64,000 nucleotides of DNA from Massilia timonae CCUG 45783 (lineage in GTDB: Bacteria > Pseudomonadota > Gammaproteobacteria > Burkholderiales > Burkholderiaceae_D). The notes under the pieces were generated by a model. It saw only the letters and a program-made list of their open reading frames with translations. It was not told the origin of the DNA and searched no databases. Position 1 is the first letter of the stretch. Each line of letters opens with the position of its first letter. Made by a program: the position numbers and the translations under genes. Below are positions 34,678-44,685 of the stretch, in pieces. The stretch lies in the NCBI RefSeq assembly GCF_000315425.1, contig NZ_JH992926.1, positions 394,505-458,504 of the forward strand. The letters run 5' to 3'.

Positions 34678-36129
34678 TTATGCTTCGACGAGCGCCGCGC
34701 GCAATGCGCCCAGCTGCCGCAGCAGCTCGGCCGGGTCGTCGACGCAGCGGCAGTCGAGCAGCAGGCGGTCGTCGGCGATGCGGCCGATTACCGGCAGCGG
34801 CAGCGCGCGCAGCGCTTCGGCCAAGGCGTCGAGCGCCGTGCCCATGCCACGCTTGCTGGAGAGGTTCGGCGCGATCGCCAGCCCGCTCGACGGCAGGCGG
34901 TCGATCGGCAGCGAGCCGGAACCGATCTGGCTCACCATCGTCTCCAGCGTCACCGTATAGCGCGGCGCCAGCGCCTCGCGCAGCGGCGTCAGGATGGCGT
35001 TCGCGGTGGCGCCCACCTGCTCCTGGGTGCGCGTCAGCCAGCGCAGGGTCGGCAAGTCGCGCACCAGCAGCTCGGGCTGCAGGTACAGCCGCAGCGTCGC
35101 TTCCAGCGCCGCCAGCGGCAGCTTCGACAGGCGCAGCGCGCGCTTCATCGGGAAGGTGCGGATGCGGGTGACGAATTCCTTCGAGCCGACGATCAGGCCG
35201 GCCTGCGGCCCGCCCAGCAGCTTGTCGCCCGAAAAGGTGACCACGTCGCAGCCGGCCGCCAGCATCTGCTGCGGCGTCGGTTCCTGCGGCAGGCCGTATT
35301 TGCCCATGTCGATCAGCGAACCGCTGCCCAGGTCGCTGACCAGGGCCACGCCGCGGGCGCGCGCCAGGGGGGCGAGTTCCGCCTCCGACACCGCGCTGGT
35401 GAAGCCCTGCACCGCGTAATTGCTGGTGTGAACCTTCAACAGGAGCGCGGTGCGCTCGTTGATGGCGCGTTCGTAGTCGGCCAGGTGGGTGCGGTTGGTG
35501 GTGCCGACTTCGACCATGTGGGCGCCGGCGCTGGCCATTACGTCGGGCATGCGGAAGGCGCCGCCGATTTCCACCAGTTCGCCGCGCGAGACGATCGCTT
35601 CGCGTCCGCCGCCCAGCGCCGCCAGCGACAGCAGCACGGCGGCGGCGTTGTTGTTGACCACGGTCGCGGCTTCGGCGCCCGTGATCTCGCACAGCAGGCC
35701 TTCGACGATGCTGTCGCGATCGCCCCGGCTGCCCCTGGCGAGTTCGTATTCGAGGTTGTTCGGGCCGGCCATCATCGCCACCAGGTGGTCGATTGCCGCT
35801 TGCGGCAGGACGGCGCGTCCGAGATTGGTATGGATGACCGTGCCGGTCAGGTTGATCACCCGGCGCATGTTCGGCGCCAGGCGTCCGGCGATACGCCCGG
35901 CCAGCATGTGGCCGAGCGCCTCCGGCAACAGCGCGCTCGCGGGGAGCGCGCCGGCCAGGGCCTGCGCGCGCAGGTTGTCCACTTGCGCGCGCGCTTCCAG
36001 CGCGACCAGGGTATGGCCGTGGCTGGAAACCAGCCCCTGCACGGATGGCAGGCGCAGCAGTTTATCGATCGAAGGCAGATCCTTGACTGTCGCCTTCGAG
36101 CCGTGGACCACGGACTCGTCAAGCGACAT
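34678..36129 (-). CDS. selA: L-seryl-tRNA(Sec) selenium transferase
   Basis: 483 aa PLP enzyme converting Ser-tRNA-Sec to Sec-tRNA-Sec using selenophosphate. PLP lysine in VVTFSGDKLLGGPQAG; family motifs RRVINLTGTVIHTNLGRA, ARGSRGDRD and VVNNNAAAVLL; and EIGGAFRMPDVMASAGA. Two bp after fdhE, 18 bp before selB. The selenophosphate synthetase gene selD is not in this window. Confidence 0.97.
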   Translation of the reverse strand: MSLDESVVHGSKATVKDLPSIDKLLRLPSVQGLVSSHGHTLVALEARAQVDNLRAQALAGALPASALLPEALGHMLAGRIAGRLAPNMRRVINLTGTVIHTNLGRAVLPQAAIDHLVAMMAGPNNLEYELARGSRGDRDSIVEGLLCEITGAEAATVVNNNAAAVLLSLAALGGGREAIVSRGELVEIGGAFRMPDVMASAGAHMVEVGTTNRTHLADYERAINERTALLLKVHTSNYAVQGFTSAVSEAELAPLARARGVALVSDLGSGSLIDMGKYGLPQEPTPQQMLAAGCDVVTFSGDKLLGGPQAGLIVGSKEFVTRIRTFPMKRALRLSKLPLAALEATLRLYLQPELLVRDLPTLRWLTRTQEQVGATANAILTPLREALAPRYTVTLETMVSQIGSGSLPIDRLPSSGLAIAPNLSSKRGMGTALDALAEALRALPLPVIGRIADDRLLLDCRCVDDPAELLRQLGALRAALVEA

Positions 36130-36131
36130 GG

Positions 36132-37151
36132 TCAGTTCCTCGTTCGTTCGTCGGACTCGCCAGCGTCCTCTTCACCGCCCGTGAGCAGCAACAAGTTGAC
36201 GCCATGCGGCTGGAAGCCTGCTTCGGACACCAAAATATCCAGTGTCAGCGTGGCCACGTCGTCCGCCACCGGATCGACGTGGAGATCTCGCTCCATGCGC
36301 ACGATCTTGAGGTAGTGGCCGCACTCGTCGCAAGTTTCGGCCTGGACCGATGCCTGCGCCGTATCTTCCTGCGCGCCATCGGTGGCCACCGCCTGCAGCG
36401 AGTGGTAATGGATGCCCTTGGTGGACTGGCAGTGGCTGCACTTGACCCGCACCATATGCCACTGTGTCGAGCACAGCGCGCAATTGAGGTAGCGGAAGTT
36501 GCTGCCGCTGGCGTCCAGCCTGGTGACCGACGAGGTCGGCAAGCTGCCGCAGCACGGGCACAGGGTCACGTCGAGCGTGCGCCCGAACGGTTCCTGGCGC
36601 GCCGCGCCGTGGGCCTGCTGAATGGCCAGCACCATATGGGTCCAGTAGACCTGCAGGCCGGCCGCCACCAGCGGCGCCGCGCTCATGTCCAGGCCGGCCG
36701 CGCCTTGCAGCAGCAGTTCGGCCTGGCCCTCGAGGTGGGCGTCGTCCTGGGCCAGCAAGGCCTGCACGGCCGCCTGGGCCGGGCTGCCCGCGAGGCGCGG
36801 GACCAGCAGCTCCAGCATGCGGCGGAAAGCCGCACGCCAGGCCGGGTCACGCGGCCACAGCGGCGCCGGCAGCGGCGCCTGGGCGGCGCGGCCGGCGGCC
36901 AGCAAGTCGTCGCTGCTCGGCAGCGCGACTTCCGGGTAGTCCTGCAGGACTTCATGCTGGACGTGCGCCAGTTCGGCGGCGAACAGCAGGAAGTCGCGCA
37001 TCGCATGCCCGGCCGCCAGCTCGCGCAGGCGGGTTTCACGGGTGGCGAACAGCTCTGCCCGCACCGGGAGGTGCAGGTAGGGCATCTGCTGCCCGGACCG
37101 GACCGCGATTTCTTCCGGGCTGAGCAGCGGTGTTGCTTTGGTAACACTCAT
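36132..37151 (-). CDS. fdhE: Formate dehydrogenase accessory protein FdhE
   Basis: 339 aa. Rubredoxin-like metal-binding CxxC pairs: TLCPCCGSLPTSS, LNCALCSTQWH, VKCSHCQST, and ETCDECGHYLK. Needed for maturation of respiratory formate dehydrogenases, without being part of the enzyme. Between fdnI (15 bp) and selA (2 bp), hence co-transcribed. Confidence 0.94.
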   Translation of the reverse strand: MSVTKATPLLSPEEIAVRSGQQMPYLHLPVRAELFATRETRLRELAAGHAMRDFLLFAAELAHVQHEVLQDYPEVALPSSDDLLAAGRAAQAPLPAPLWPRDPAWRAAFRRMLELLVPRLAGSPAQAAVQALLAQDDAHLEGQAELLLQGAAGLDMSAAPLVAAGLQVYWTHMVLAIQQAHGAARQEPFGRTLDVTLCPCCGSLPTSSVTRLDASGSNFRYLNCALCSTQWHMVRVKCSHCQSTKGIHYHSLQAVATDGAQEDTAQASVQAETCDECGHYLKIVRMERDLHVDPVADDVATLTLDILVSEAGFQPHGVNLLLLTGGEEDAGESDERTRN

Positions 37152-37166
37152 AGAGCAGTGAAGTCC

Positions 37167-37802
37167 TTAACGTTTCTTGCGCGAGGCATTGTCTTGCGTG
37201 ACTTCCTTATACCACAATGGATGGTGCGACTTCGCCCAGTCCTCGTGCACGGTGCCACGGGTCATGGCGCGGAACGAGCCCTTGACCCAGATGGCGGCGT
37301 ACACGTGGATGATCACGCTCAGCACCAGCGCGAACGCTGCCACGGCATGGACCAGCATCGCGGCGCGGCGCAGCGGAATCGAGAAGAAGTCCGCGAACCA
37401 CGGCTGCCAGAACATGAACCCGGTGATCAGGAGCAGCACGAGGCTGATCGCGAACACCCAGAACACGCCCTTCTGGCCGGCGTTGTACTTGTGCACCGGC
37501 GGCATGCCGTGCTCGTCGCCTGTGGTCACCATGTGCGGCGCCTTCTTGACCCATTCCGTATCGGACTTGGTCCAGAAGTTGTCGCGCACCACGGCGAAGA
37601 ACAGGAACACGAAGCCCAGCACCATGAACAGCCCGAAGAACGGGTGCAGGATGCGGGTCCACTGTCCACCGCCGAAGAAGGCGCTGAAGAAGTACATCGA
37701 AGGATGGAACAATGCCAGCCCGGTCAGTCCCGCGCAGATGAACAGCAGGGCCACGGCCCAGTGGTTCATCCGCGTACGGTCGCGATAGCGAGTGATAAAC
37801 AT
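37167..37802 (-). CDS. fdnI: Formate dehydrogenase cytochrome b556 subunit
   Basis: 211 aa with four transmembrane helices (LLFICAGLTGLALF; FFGLFMVLGFVFLFFAVV; GVFWVFAISLVLLLITGFMF; AMLVHAVAAFALVLSVIIHVYAAIW). Haem-ligand histidines are in YRDRTRMNHWAV, LHPFFGL and LVHAVAAF/IIHVYAA. Passes electrons from the beta subunit to quinone. AAGGAG precedes ATG 37802; the gene sits 10 bp after fdnH. Confidence 0.94.
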   Translation of the reverse strand: MFITRYRDRTRMNHWAVALLFICAGLTGLALFHPSMYFFSAFFGGGQWTRILHPFFGLFMVLGFVFLFFAVVRDNFWTKSDTEWVKKAPHMVTTGDEHGMPPVHKYNAGQKGVFWVFAISLVLLLITGFMFWQPWFADFFSIPLRRAAMLVHAVAAFALVLSVIIHVYAAIWVKGSFRAMTRGTVHEDWAKSHHPLWYKEVTQDNASRKKR

Positions 37803-37812
37803 GTTCTTCTCC

Positions 37813-38742
37813 TTAAACGCGCGTATCTTCGCGCTGGTCTGCGTCGGGCGTCGGCTGCACCGGCGGTTCGTCCACATGGGTCTCGATCGGACCCACTTTC
37901 ATGTAGTGGAAGAAACCGGCCACGGCGGCGCCGATCATCGCGGCCACGCCCAGCGGCTTGGCCACGCCTTTCCACAGCGCCACGGTCGGGCTGATGGTCG
38001 GGTTTTCCGGCAGGCCGGCGTACAGGTTCGGCTTGTCGGCGTGCTGCAGCACGTACATGACGTGCGTGCCGCCGACGCCGGCCGGGTTGTACAGGCCCGC
38101 GTTCTGGTAACCGCGCTCCTTCAGGTCGACCACACGGTCGCCCGCGTATTCGATCATGTCTTCCTTGGTGCCGAAACGGATGGCGCCAGTAGGACAGATC
38201 TTCACGCAGGCAGGCTCCATGTTCACTGCCACGCGGTCCGCGCACAGCGAGCACTTGTAGGCCTTCGAGTCCACCTTGCTGATGCGTGGCACGTCGAACG
38301 GGCAGCCGGCGACGCAGTAGCCGCAGCCGATGCAGTTCTCGCTGATGAAGTCGACGATGCCGTTGGTGTACTTGACGATCGCGCCCGGCGCCGGGCAGGC
38401 CTTCAGGCAGCCCGGCTCGTCGCAGTGCATGCAGCCGTCCTTGCGGATCAGCCACTCGAGGCGGTCACCTTCGTCAGGCGTCTGGGTGACGACTTCCGAA
38501 TACTTCATGACCGTCCACGACTGCGGCGTCAGGTCGCGCGGGTTGTCGTACGTGCCGTGGTTTTCGCCGACTTCGTCGCGCAGGTCGTTCCACTGCATGC
38601 ACGCCACCTGGCATGCCTTGCAGCCGATGCAGCTCGAGACGTCGATCAGCTTGGCGACCTCGGCCTTGTGGGTACGCGCCACCGGCGTCGTCGCGGTCGT
38701 CGCCGACCGCTTCGCGATATCGAGAGATTGAAGCGAAGACAT
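37813..38742 (-). CDS. fdnH: Formate dehydrogenase iron-sulfur subunit
   Basis: 309 aa. Four [4Fe-4S] clusters from 16 cysteines: CIGCKACQVAC, MHCDEPGCLKACP, CIGCGYCVAGCP, and KCSLCADRVAVNMEPACVKICP. C-terminal transmembrane anchor (GVAAMIGAAVAGFFHYM). Electron conduit from FdnG to FdnI on the periplasmic side. 4 bp after fdnG. Confidence 0.95.
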   Translation of the reverse strand: MSSLQSLDIAKRSATTATTPVARTHKAEVAKLIDVSSCIGCKACQVACMQWNDLRDEVGENHGTYDNPRDLTPQSWTVMKYSEVVTQTPDEGDRLEWLIRKDGCMHCDEPGCLKACPAPGAIVKYTNGIVDFISENCIGCGYCVAGCPFDVPRISKVDSKAYKCSLCADRVAVNMEPACVKICPTGAIRFGTKEDMIEYAGDRVVDLKERGYQNAGLYNPAGVGGTHVMYVLQHADKPNLYAGLPENPTISPTVALWKGVAKPLGVAAMIGAAVAGFFHYMKVGPIETHVDEPPVQPTPDADQREDTRV

Positions 38743-38746
38743 GGTA

Positions 38747-41700
38747 TTAAGCCCTTTCGATATTGACCAGGAACGACTTGAACTCAGGCGTCTGGGTATT
38801 CGCGTCGCCCACGAACGGGGTCAGCGTGTTCACCAGGAAGCCCGGCTTGGTCAAACCGACGAAGCCCCAGTGGTTCGGCAAGCCCACCGTATCCACCTTC
38901 ATGCCATCGCAGTCGAGCTGCGGAATACGCTTGGTCACGACGCACTTGGCCTTGATGTAGCCGCGCATCGACGAGACCTTGACCATGTCGCCATTGGCGA
39001 TGCCCTTGGCCTTGGCCAGCTCTTCGCCGATCTCCACGAACTGCTGTGGCTGGATGATCGCGTTACTCTGGACGTTCTTGGTCCAGTAGTGGAAGTGCTC
39101 GGTCAGACGGTAGCTGGTCGCGACGTACGGGAAGTCCTTCGCGGTGCCGAATGCTTCCATATCGCCCTTGAACACACGCGCCGCCGGATTGGCGCGGGCT
39201 TTCGGGTTCTTCGGGTGCATCGGGTTGACCGGGAACGGCGACTCGAACGGCTCGTAGTGCTCAGGCAGCGGACCTTCGGCCATGCCGGTCGGCGCGAACA
39301 GGCGCGACACGCCTTCGGCCGTCATGATGAACGGCTGCACGCGGTCTTCGTCGCCCGGATTCGCATCGGGACGGATGTCCGGAATGTCGGAACCGGTCCA
39401 GCTGCTGCCGTTCCATGCGATCAGGTTGCGGTGCGGATTCCACGGCTTGCCGGTCTTCGGATCGGCCGAAGCGCCGTTGTACAGCACGCGGCGGTTCGCC
39501 GGCCATGCCCAGGCCCAGCCCAGCGTATTGCCGATGCCGTACGGGTCGGCATTGTCGCGGTTGGCCATCTGGTTGCCGGCCTCGGTCCAGGCGCCGGCAT
39601 AGATCCAGCAGCCGCTGGCGGTCGAGCCATCGTCGCGCAGCACGCCGAAGCCCGGCACCTGCTGGCCCTTCTTGAGCAGCAGCTTGGACGGATCCTTCGG
39701 ATCGTACAGGTCGGCCAGCGCCTTGCCGTTGAACTCCTTGGCGAGTTCCTCGGCCGACGGGCTGTGCGGGATCTTGTACGGCCAGGACAGGTTCACCATC
39801 GCATCCGGGAAGGCGCCGCCATCCTTGATGTAGGCATTCTTCATGCGGGTGAACAGGTCGGCGATGATCTCGATGTCCGGCTTGGCCTCGTACGGCGCCT
39901 CGGCGCCCTTCCAGTGCCACTGCAGCCAGCGCGACGAGTTCGACAGCGAACCGTCTTCCTCGGCGAAGCAGGTGGTCGGCAGGCGGAACACGGTGGTCTG
40001 GATCTGGGTCGGATCGACGTCGTTCGACTCGCCGAAGTTTTGCCAGAATTCCGAGGTCTCGGTGTTCAGCGGATCCATCGTCACCAGGAACTTCAGCTTC
40101 GACAGGCCGGCGATGATCTTCTTCTTGTTAGGGAAGGAACCAACCGGGTTGAAACCCTGGCAGATGTAACCGTTCAACTTGCCTTGACCCATCAGCTCGA
40201 AGGCCTGCAGCACGTCGTACAGCTTGTCGATCTTCGGCAGGTAGTCGAAGGCCCAGTTGTTTTCCGCGGTCGCGGCATCGCCCCACCAGGCTTTTTGCAG
40301 GCTGACGAAGAACTTGGGATAGTTCTGCCAGTAGCTCATCTGGTTCGGACGCAGCGGCTTGAGCGCGCGCGGCTTGTAGTAGGTCTCCAGGTCCTGCTCG
40401 TTGTCGGTCGCCAGGGACAGGTAGCCCGGCAGCGAGTTCGACAGCAGGCCCAGGTCGGTCAGACCCTGGATGTTGGAGTGGCCGCGCAGTGCGTTCAGGC
40501 CACCGCCGGCGACGCCGACGTTACCCAGCAGCAGCTGCATGATGGCGCCGGTACGGATGATCTGGCTGCCCTGGCTGTGCTGGGTCCAGCCCAGCGCGTA
40601 CAGAATGGTCATGGCGCGGCCCGGCACGGCGGTCGACGCGATGTATTCGCACACTTTCAGGAACTGCTTGACCGGGGTGCCGGTGATTTTGCTGACTTGC
40701 TCGGGGGTATAGCGCGAGTAATGGCGCTTCATCACCTGCAGGACGCAATTCGGGTCTTGCATGGTCGGATCGACCTTGGCGTAACCGTCTTCGCCCATGG
40801 CGTAGCCCCACGACTTGTTGTCGTAGCGGCGCTTGGTTTCGTCGTAGCCCGAGAACAGGCCATCCTCGAACTTGAAGTCCGGGCCGACGATGAAGCTGGC
40901 GTTGGTATAGCTCCGGACGTATTCGGTCTGGATCTTGTCATTGCTCAGCAGATAATTGATGACGCCGCCCAGGAAGGCGATGTCGGAGCCAGCGCGGATC
41001 GGCGCGTAATAGTCGCTCATGGCGGCCGAACGCGTGAAGCGCGGGTCGACCACGACCAGCTTGGCTTTATTGTGATGCTTGGCTTCGATCACCCACTTGA
41101 AACCGCAAGGGTGAGCTTCGGCGGCATTGCCGCCCATAATCAGTACTACATCGGCATTCTTGATGTCAACCCAATGGTTGGTCATCGCGCCACGTCCGAA
41201 CGTCGGGGCCAGACCGGCCACCGTAGGTCCGTGTCAAACGCGAGCCTGGTTATCGAAGACGAGCATGCCCATCGAACGCATCGCTTTGTGCGTGATGTAG
41301 CCCGTTTCGTTGCTCGCCGCGGACGCACACAGCATACCGGTGCTGGTCCAGCGGTTGACGAGTTTGCCTTCGGCGTTGTTGACCACGAAGTTCGCATCGC
41401 GGTCGTCCTTCATGAACTTGGCGATGCGCGACATCGCTTCGTCCCAGGACACGCGCTTCCATTCCTTGCTGCCAGGCTCGCGCACTTCCGGGTACTTCAG
41501 GCGGTTCGGCGAATGCACGAAGTCGAGCAGACCCGCGCCTTTCGGGCACAGGGTGCCGCGGTTCACCGGATGGTCCGGGTCGCCTTCGATATGGATGATG
41601 TCCGAGGTGACGTTCTTTGCGCCGTCGCCGATGCTGTACATCAGCAGGCCGCAGCCCACCGAGCAGTACGGACACGTGTTGCGCGTCTCCTTGGCCTTTG

Positions 41701-41821
41701 CCAGTTTATAGTGCCGGGTCTCGGCCATTGCCGGCAGCGGCGAAAAGCCGAGCGCGACGATAGTAGACGCGGCCAGTCCCGCCCCGCTCACGCGGAGGAA
41801 CTGCCTACGATTCATGCCCAT
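38747..41821 (-). CDS. fdnG: Formate dehydrogenase catalytic subunit, selenoprotein
   Basis: 1024 aa when the in-frame TGA at 41234-41236 is read as selenocysteine 196. Context DNQARV-Sec-HGPTVAGLAPTFGRGAMTNHW, as in FdnG/FdoG. Tat signal NRRQFLRVSG. [4Fe-4S] cysteines in NTCPYCSVGCG and GTLCPKG; molybdopterin domains follow (FKWVIEAKHHNK, LYALGWTQHSQGSQ), with KAKCVVTKRIP at the C-terminus. Periplasmic formate oxidation, Mo/W-bis-MGD cofactor. A bSECIS hairpin follows the TGA. Automatic gene calling would split it into 41234-41821 and 38747-41221. Confidence 0.97.
41200..41236 (-). promoter_or_regulatory. bSECIS element with Sec TGA
   Basis: On the minus strand, TGACACGGACCTACGGTGG is followed by a GGTCT apical loop (41211-41215) closed by GGCC/GGCC, with GG/CC pairs below a bulged T. 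The loop begins 22 nt from the T of TGA, the same distance and same GGTCT loop as the E. coli fdhF element. Binds SelB for UGA recoding. Confidence 0.92.
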
Positions 41822-41953
41822 CTAGGTTCTCCTACTAGTAATGGATTGCGCACGCCGCAAAAGGATCTGCCGGGGTCTAGGCCCCGGCATCTTTGCCGAT
41901 CGCGACGTTGCCACGGTCAGTGGCGTGCGCGCCTTGCTACGTCGCCGGTCGTG

Positions 41954-42307
41954 TTACCTGGCCGGCGGCGTCGTTGCCTGGGTGGCGCCATCGCCACCGG
42001 TCGGTTCCGAAGCACCGCTGTCGCGGGGCTTTTCCGCATCCTGGCCGGCGACCACGCCGCCGATCGCGGTGCCGCCTTCGCCCGGACCGGTGCCCGGGAC
42101 CGTCGACGGCGCGGTGGCCGGCTCGGCCACGATAGCGGCGTGCGGATCGGGATTCTGGGTGGCGACAGCTGCGGGCGACGCGGGATCGGTCGGGGCCGGG
42201 GAGGCCTCGACGTCCGACTTCTTGCCACAAGCGGACAGGGCGAGCACGGCGGCCAACACGCCGGTGCTCAACAGGATGCGATTCTTGCTATATGAGTTAT
42301 GTTGCAT
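41954..42307 (-). CDS. Small proline/alanine-rich lipoprotein
   Basis: 117 aa. Lipobox LAALALSAC-like (VLALSACGKKSD). The remainder is low-complexity Pro/Ala/Thr/Gly without a recognised domain. First gene upstream of fdnG on the same strand (132-bp gap), so it may share the formate dehydrogenase promoter. Function unknown. Confidence 0.65.
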   Translation of the reverse strand: MQHNSYSKNRILLSTGVLAAVLALSACGKKSDVEASPAPTDPASPAAVATQNPDPHAAIVAEPATAPSTVPGTGPGEGGTAIGGVVAGQDAEKPRDSGASEPTGGDGATQATTPPAR

Positions 42308-42454
42308 TGCAATATCCGTTGACCTTGAGATATATCGGGAATATATATGAATTCATGAACGCTACAAATAAGTATTTTACGCAATGTATACAATTTCTGC
42401 GTGACATTAGGTGAAAATTGTCCCGCGATTGTCGTGCTAACCTCAGCGCGCCTG

Positions 42455-44332
42455 CTAATGTAAAGACGCCTCGCCGCCATCGCCCTTGCGCGCGGCGCGC
42501 CGGCGCGCCGCGGACGGCAGGTCCGCCTGCGGCCGTTCGCCCTCGTGTGCGCCGGCCGGTGGCGCCGTCCTTGCGGCGACATCGAGCAGGCGCGTCTCGC
42601 CCAGCCGCCACCCCTCCTCTCCCATGCGCAGCAGCGTGCGCCCCTTCATCCGCACCAGTTGGCCCTCCACCTCGGCTTCGCTCGCATGCCAGCGCAGGCT
42701 GGCCTGGCCGGCGCCCTCGATCGTGATCACGTCCGGCGCCACCAGGCCGCCGGCCATGCGCGCATGGCCCGGCAGGTACGGCATGGCCTGGGCCAGGCGC
42801 TCGCTGGGCCTGGCTCCCATCATGCCCACCTGTTCGGCCAGCGCCTGCCACAGCGCGCCGGATTGCGCGCGCAGCGCCAGGTAGCGCCGGGCCTGCTCGC
42901 GTCCGTGCGCCAGCAAGGCCTGGGCCAGCTGCGGATCACGGTCGAACTTCGAGAACAGTCCCAGCTCCTTGCGCACTGCGGCGCCGACCGCCTCGCCGTC
43001 GAACACGATGCGCACTACCTCGATCGGCTTGTCGTGGGGACGCGAGCGCTGGCCCGGATCGTCCAGCCGCCCGTTCACGGCTTCGATGAAGGCCACTTCC
43101 TGGTTCAGCGACAGGTTGCCGGACAGGGTGTCGCGACGATGCCACAGTTCGTCGCCCGACTGGGCGTTGCCCGGGCCGGCGAACTTGCCGCTGAAGTCGT
43201 AGCGGTCCTGGTTGATCTGCAGGATCCACAGTCCGTCCGGCTTCTTGGCCGGATCCACGCCCGACGAGATGAAATTCTTGATCGGCGGGTTTTGCGAGAA
43301 CAGGCCGTCCCAGCACGCCATGCGGCGCGGCTCGTGGGTTTCGGGGTCGAGCGCCTGGATCGATTGCGCCATGAAGACCCACGGCAGCGAGGCCGAGGCC
43401 ACCACCGCGTCGAGGGTGATGCCGGCGTCGATTGGCGCGCGCTCGGAGCTGAAGGCAACGAAGGCGCCGCTGTCGATGTCCACCGCGCCGACCAGCAATT
43501 GCGGCAGCGCCCGGGCGGCGTCGCGCACCGCCTGCGCCAGGCGGCCCAGGGCGTCCGCCTCGAAGCGCAGCTCGGGCAGCTCGAGGGTCTCGAAGGTGGT
43601 GCGCAGCAAGGTGCCCGGCGCCAGCCGGTGCGCCCGCGACCAGGCCGCGATCCAGCCGCTGGACGCCAGCCGCGCCCGCAGGTCGTGCTCGATCGCGGCC
43701 TGGCGCGCCTGCAGCCGTTCGCGCTCGCGCGCGCTATCGGCCATGCGTTCCTCGAGGGCGATCGCCTGCCAGCGTTTGATTTCTTGCGGAATGCTGCAAA
43801 AGTCGCCGATGGCCCCGACCAGGTCGAAGTCGACGTGCGGCGCGATCGACTCGCGCAGCTGGAAGTAATGACCGCGGATCCAGCCGCCCAGCGGCGGATA
43901 CATCGTGGTCAGCATCGGCCAGGTGGCGGTGGCGAAGCGCTCGATCTCGCGCAGCGGCGACAGGTAGGGACTCAGCTTCAGGTCGACCTGGGTCAGGCCG
44001 CCGACCCACTGGCCGATGTCGTTCAGCAGGCGTTCACCGGGCGCGCTGGCGCAGTTCGCATCCCAGAAGCGCTCGAGCCCGGCCCTGGCGGCCTCGGGGC
44101 CGCCCAGCAGGTAGCCATACCAGGCCAGCAAGGCGCTGATGGCGCCGCCCGAAGTGCCGCTGATGCCGGTCAGCTGCAAGATGTCGGCAGCCCCGTCCGC
44201 CAGCGCCCGCCCGCGCGCGGACGCCAGCTCGGCATTGCGAAACTGCGGCAGCAGCGCCGGCAAGGCGCCGGCGGCATAGGCCGCGTGGCTGCCGCCGCCC
44301 TGGCAGGCGATGGCGATGTTTTTGATAGGCAT
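42455..44332 (-). CDS. Patatin-like phospholipase
   Basis: 625 aa. Patatin domain: oxyanion loop ACQGGGSHAAYAAGAL (residues 8-23), nucleophile GISGTSGGAISAL (GTSGG), and the Asp of the dyad in RMACWDGLFSQNPPI. An extra C-terminal region of about 200 aa ends in a basic tail (SAARRRAARKGDGG). Ser/Asp lipid acyl hydrolase, cytoplasmic or peripheral membrane, since no signal peptide is seen. GGAGGAG precedes ATG 44332; the longer upstream frame is not conserved. Confidence 0.9.
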   Translation of the reverse strand: MPIKNIAIACQGGGSHAAYAAGALPALLPQFRNAELASARGRALADGAADILQLTGISGTSGGAISALLAWYGYLLGGPEAARAGLERFWDANCASAPGERLLNDIGQWVGGLTQVDLKLSPYLSPLREIERFATATWPMLTTMYPPLGGWIRGHYFQLRESIAPHVDFDLVGAIGDFCSIPQEIKRWQAIALEERMADSARERERLQARQAAIEHDLRARLASSGWIAAWSRAHRLAPGTLLRTTFETLELPELRFEADALGRLAQAVRDAARALPQLLVGAVDIDSGAFVAFSSERAPIDAGITLDAVVASASLPWVFMAQSIQALDPETHEPRRMACWDGLFSQNPPIKNFISSGVDPAKKPDGLWILQINQDRYDFSGKFAGPGNAQSGDELWHRRDTLSGNLSLNQEVAFIEAVNGRLDDPGQRSRPHDKPIEVVRIVFDGEAVGAAVRKELGLFSKFDRDPQLAQALLAHGREQARRYLALRAQSGALWQALAEQVGMMGARPSERLAQAMPYLPGHARMAGGLVAPDVITIEGAGQASLRWHASEAEVEGQLVRMKGRTLLRMGEEGWRLGETRLLDVAARTAPPAGAHEGERPQADLPSAARRRAARKGDGGEASLH

Positions 44333-44685
44333 GATCTCCTCCCTCGTCCAGATCGACAATCGAGGCAGGCATTCGCCCATGGATGAAGTGCCAGGCACCG
44401 GTAAACGCCGGCCTGTCGCTTTTAGGCAGTTGGCGGCGCACACAGTTCCATGTCCGGCCCGGCGCCAGCCCGGAAACGTCGCGTCATGATAACGATTTCA
44501 TCAAAACCGCAACGTTATCAATAAATATTTACGACAAGCCCATTCAGCCAATGATTGCGCCTAACATTAGGTGTTATATTTACTGACAGATTGCGCGATT
44601 GCCATCGTCCGGCGGTCGCCGATCCCGGCAGCACCAGATAAGGGACCCCATAGATGGGTTCTTCAAACAAAGACGGAGACACAAT
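44333..44685. promoter_or_regulatory. Divergent promoter region, patatin gene and TonB receptor
   Basis: 353 bp. Contains an AT-rich stretch (about 44484-44585), CAATGATTGCGC at 44549-44560 (shared with the GH43 palindrome), GATTGCGC again at 44589-44596, and the inverted repeat CCTAA-CA-TTAGG at 44561-44572. ACATTAGGTG there also occurs at about 42404-42413. GGAG at 44675-44678 is the receptor's ribosome site. Confidence 0.5.

Noticed and set aside
38741..42295. Plus-strand open frame of nearly 1200 codons opposite fdnG
   Set aside because: Shadow frame; its apparent continuity includes the complement of the Sec TGA, and it has no homology.
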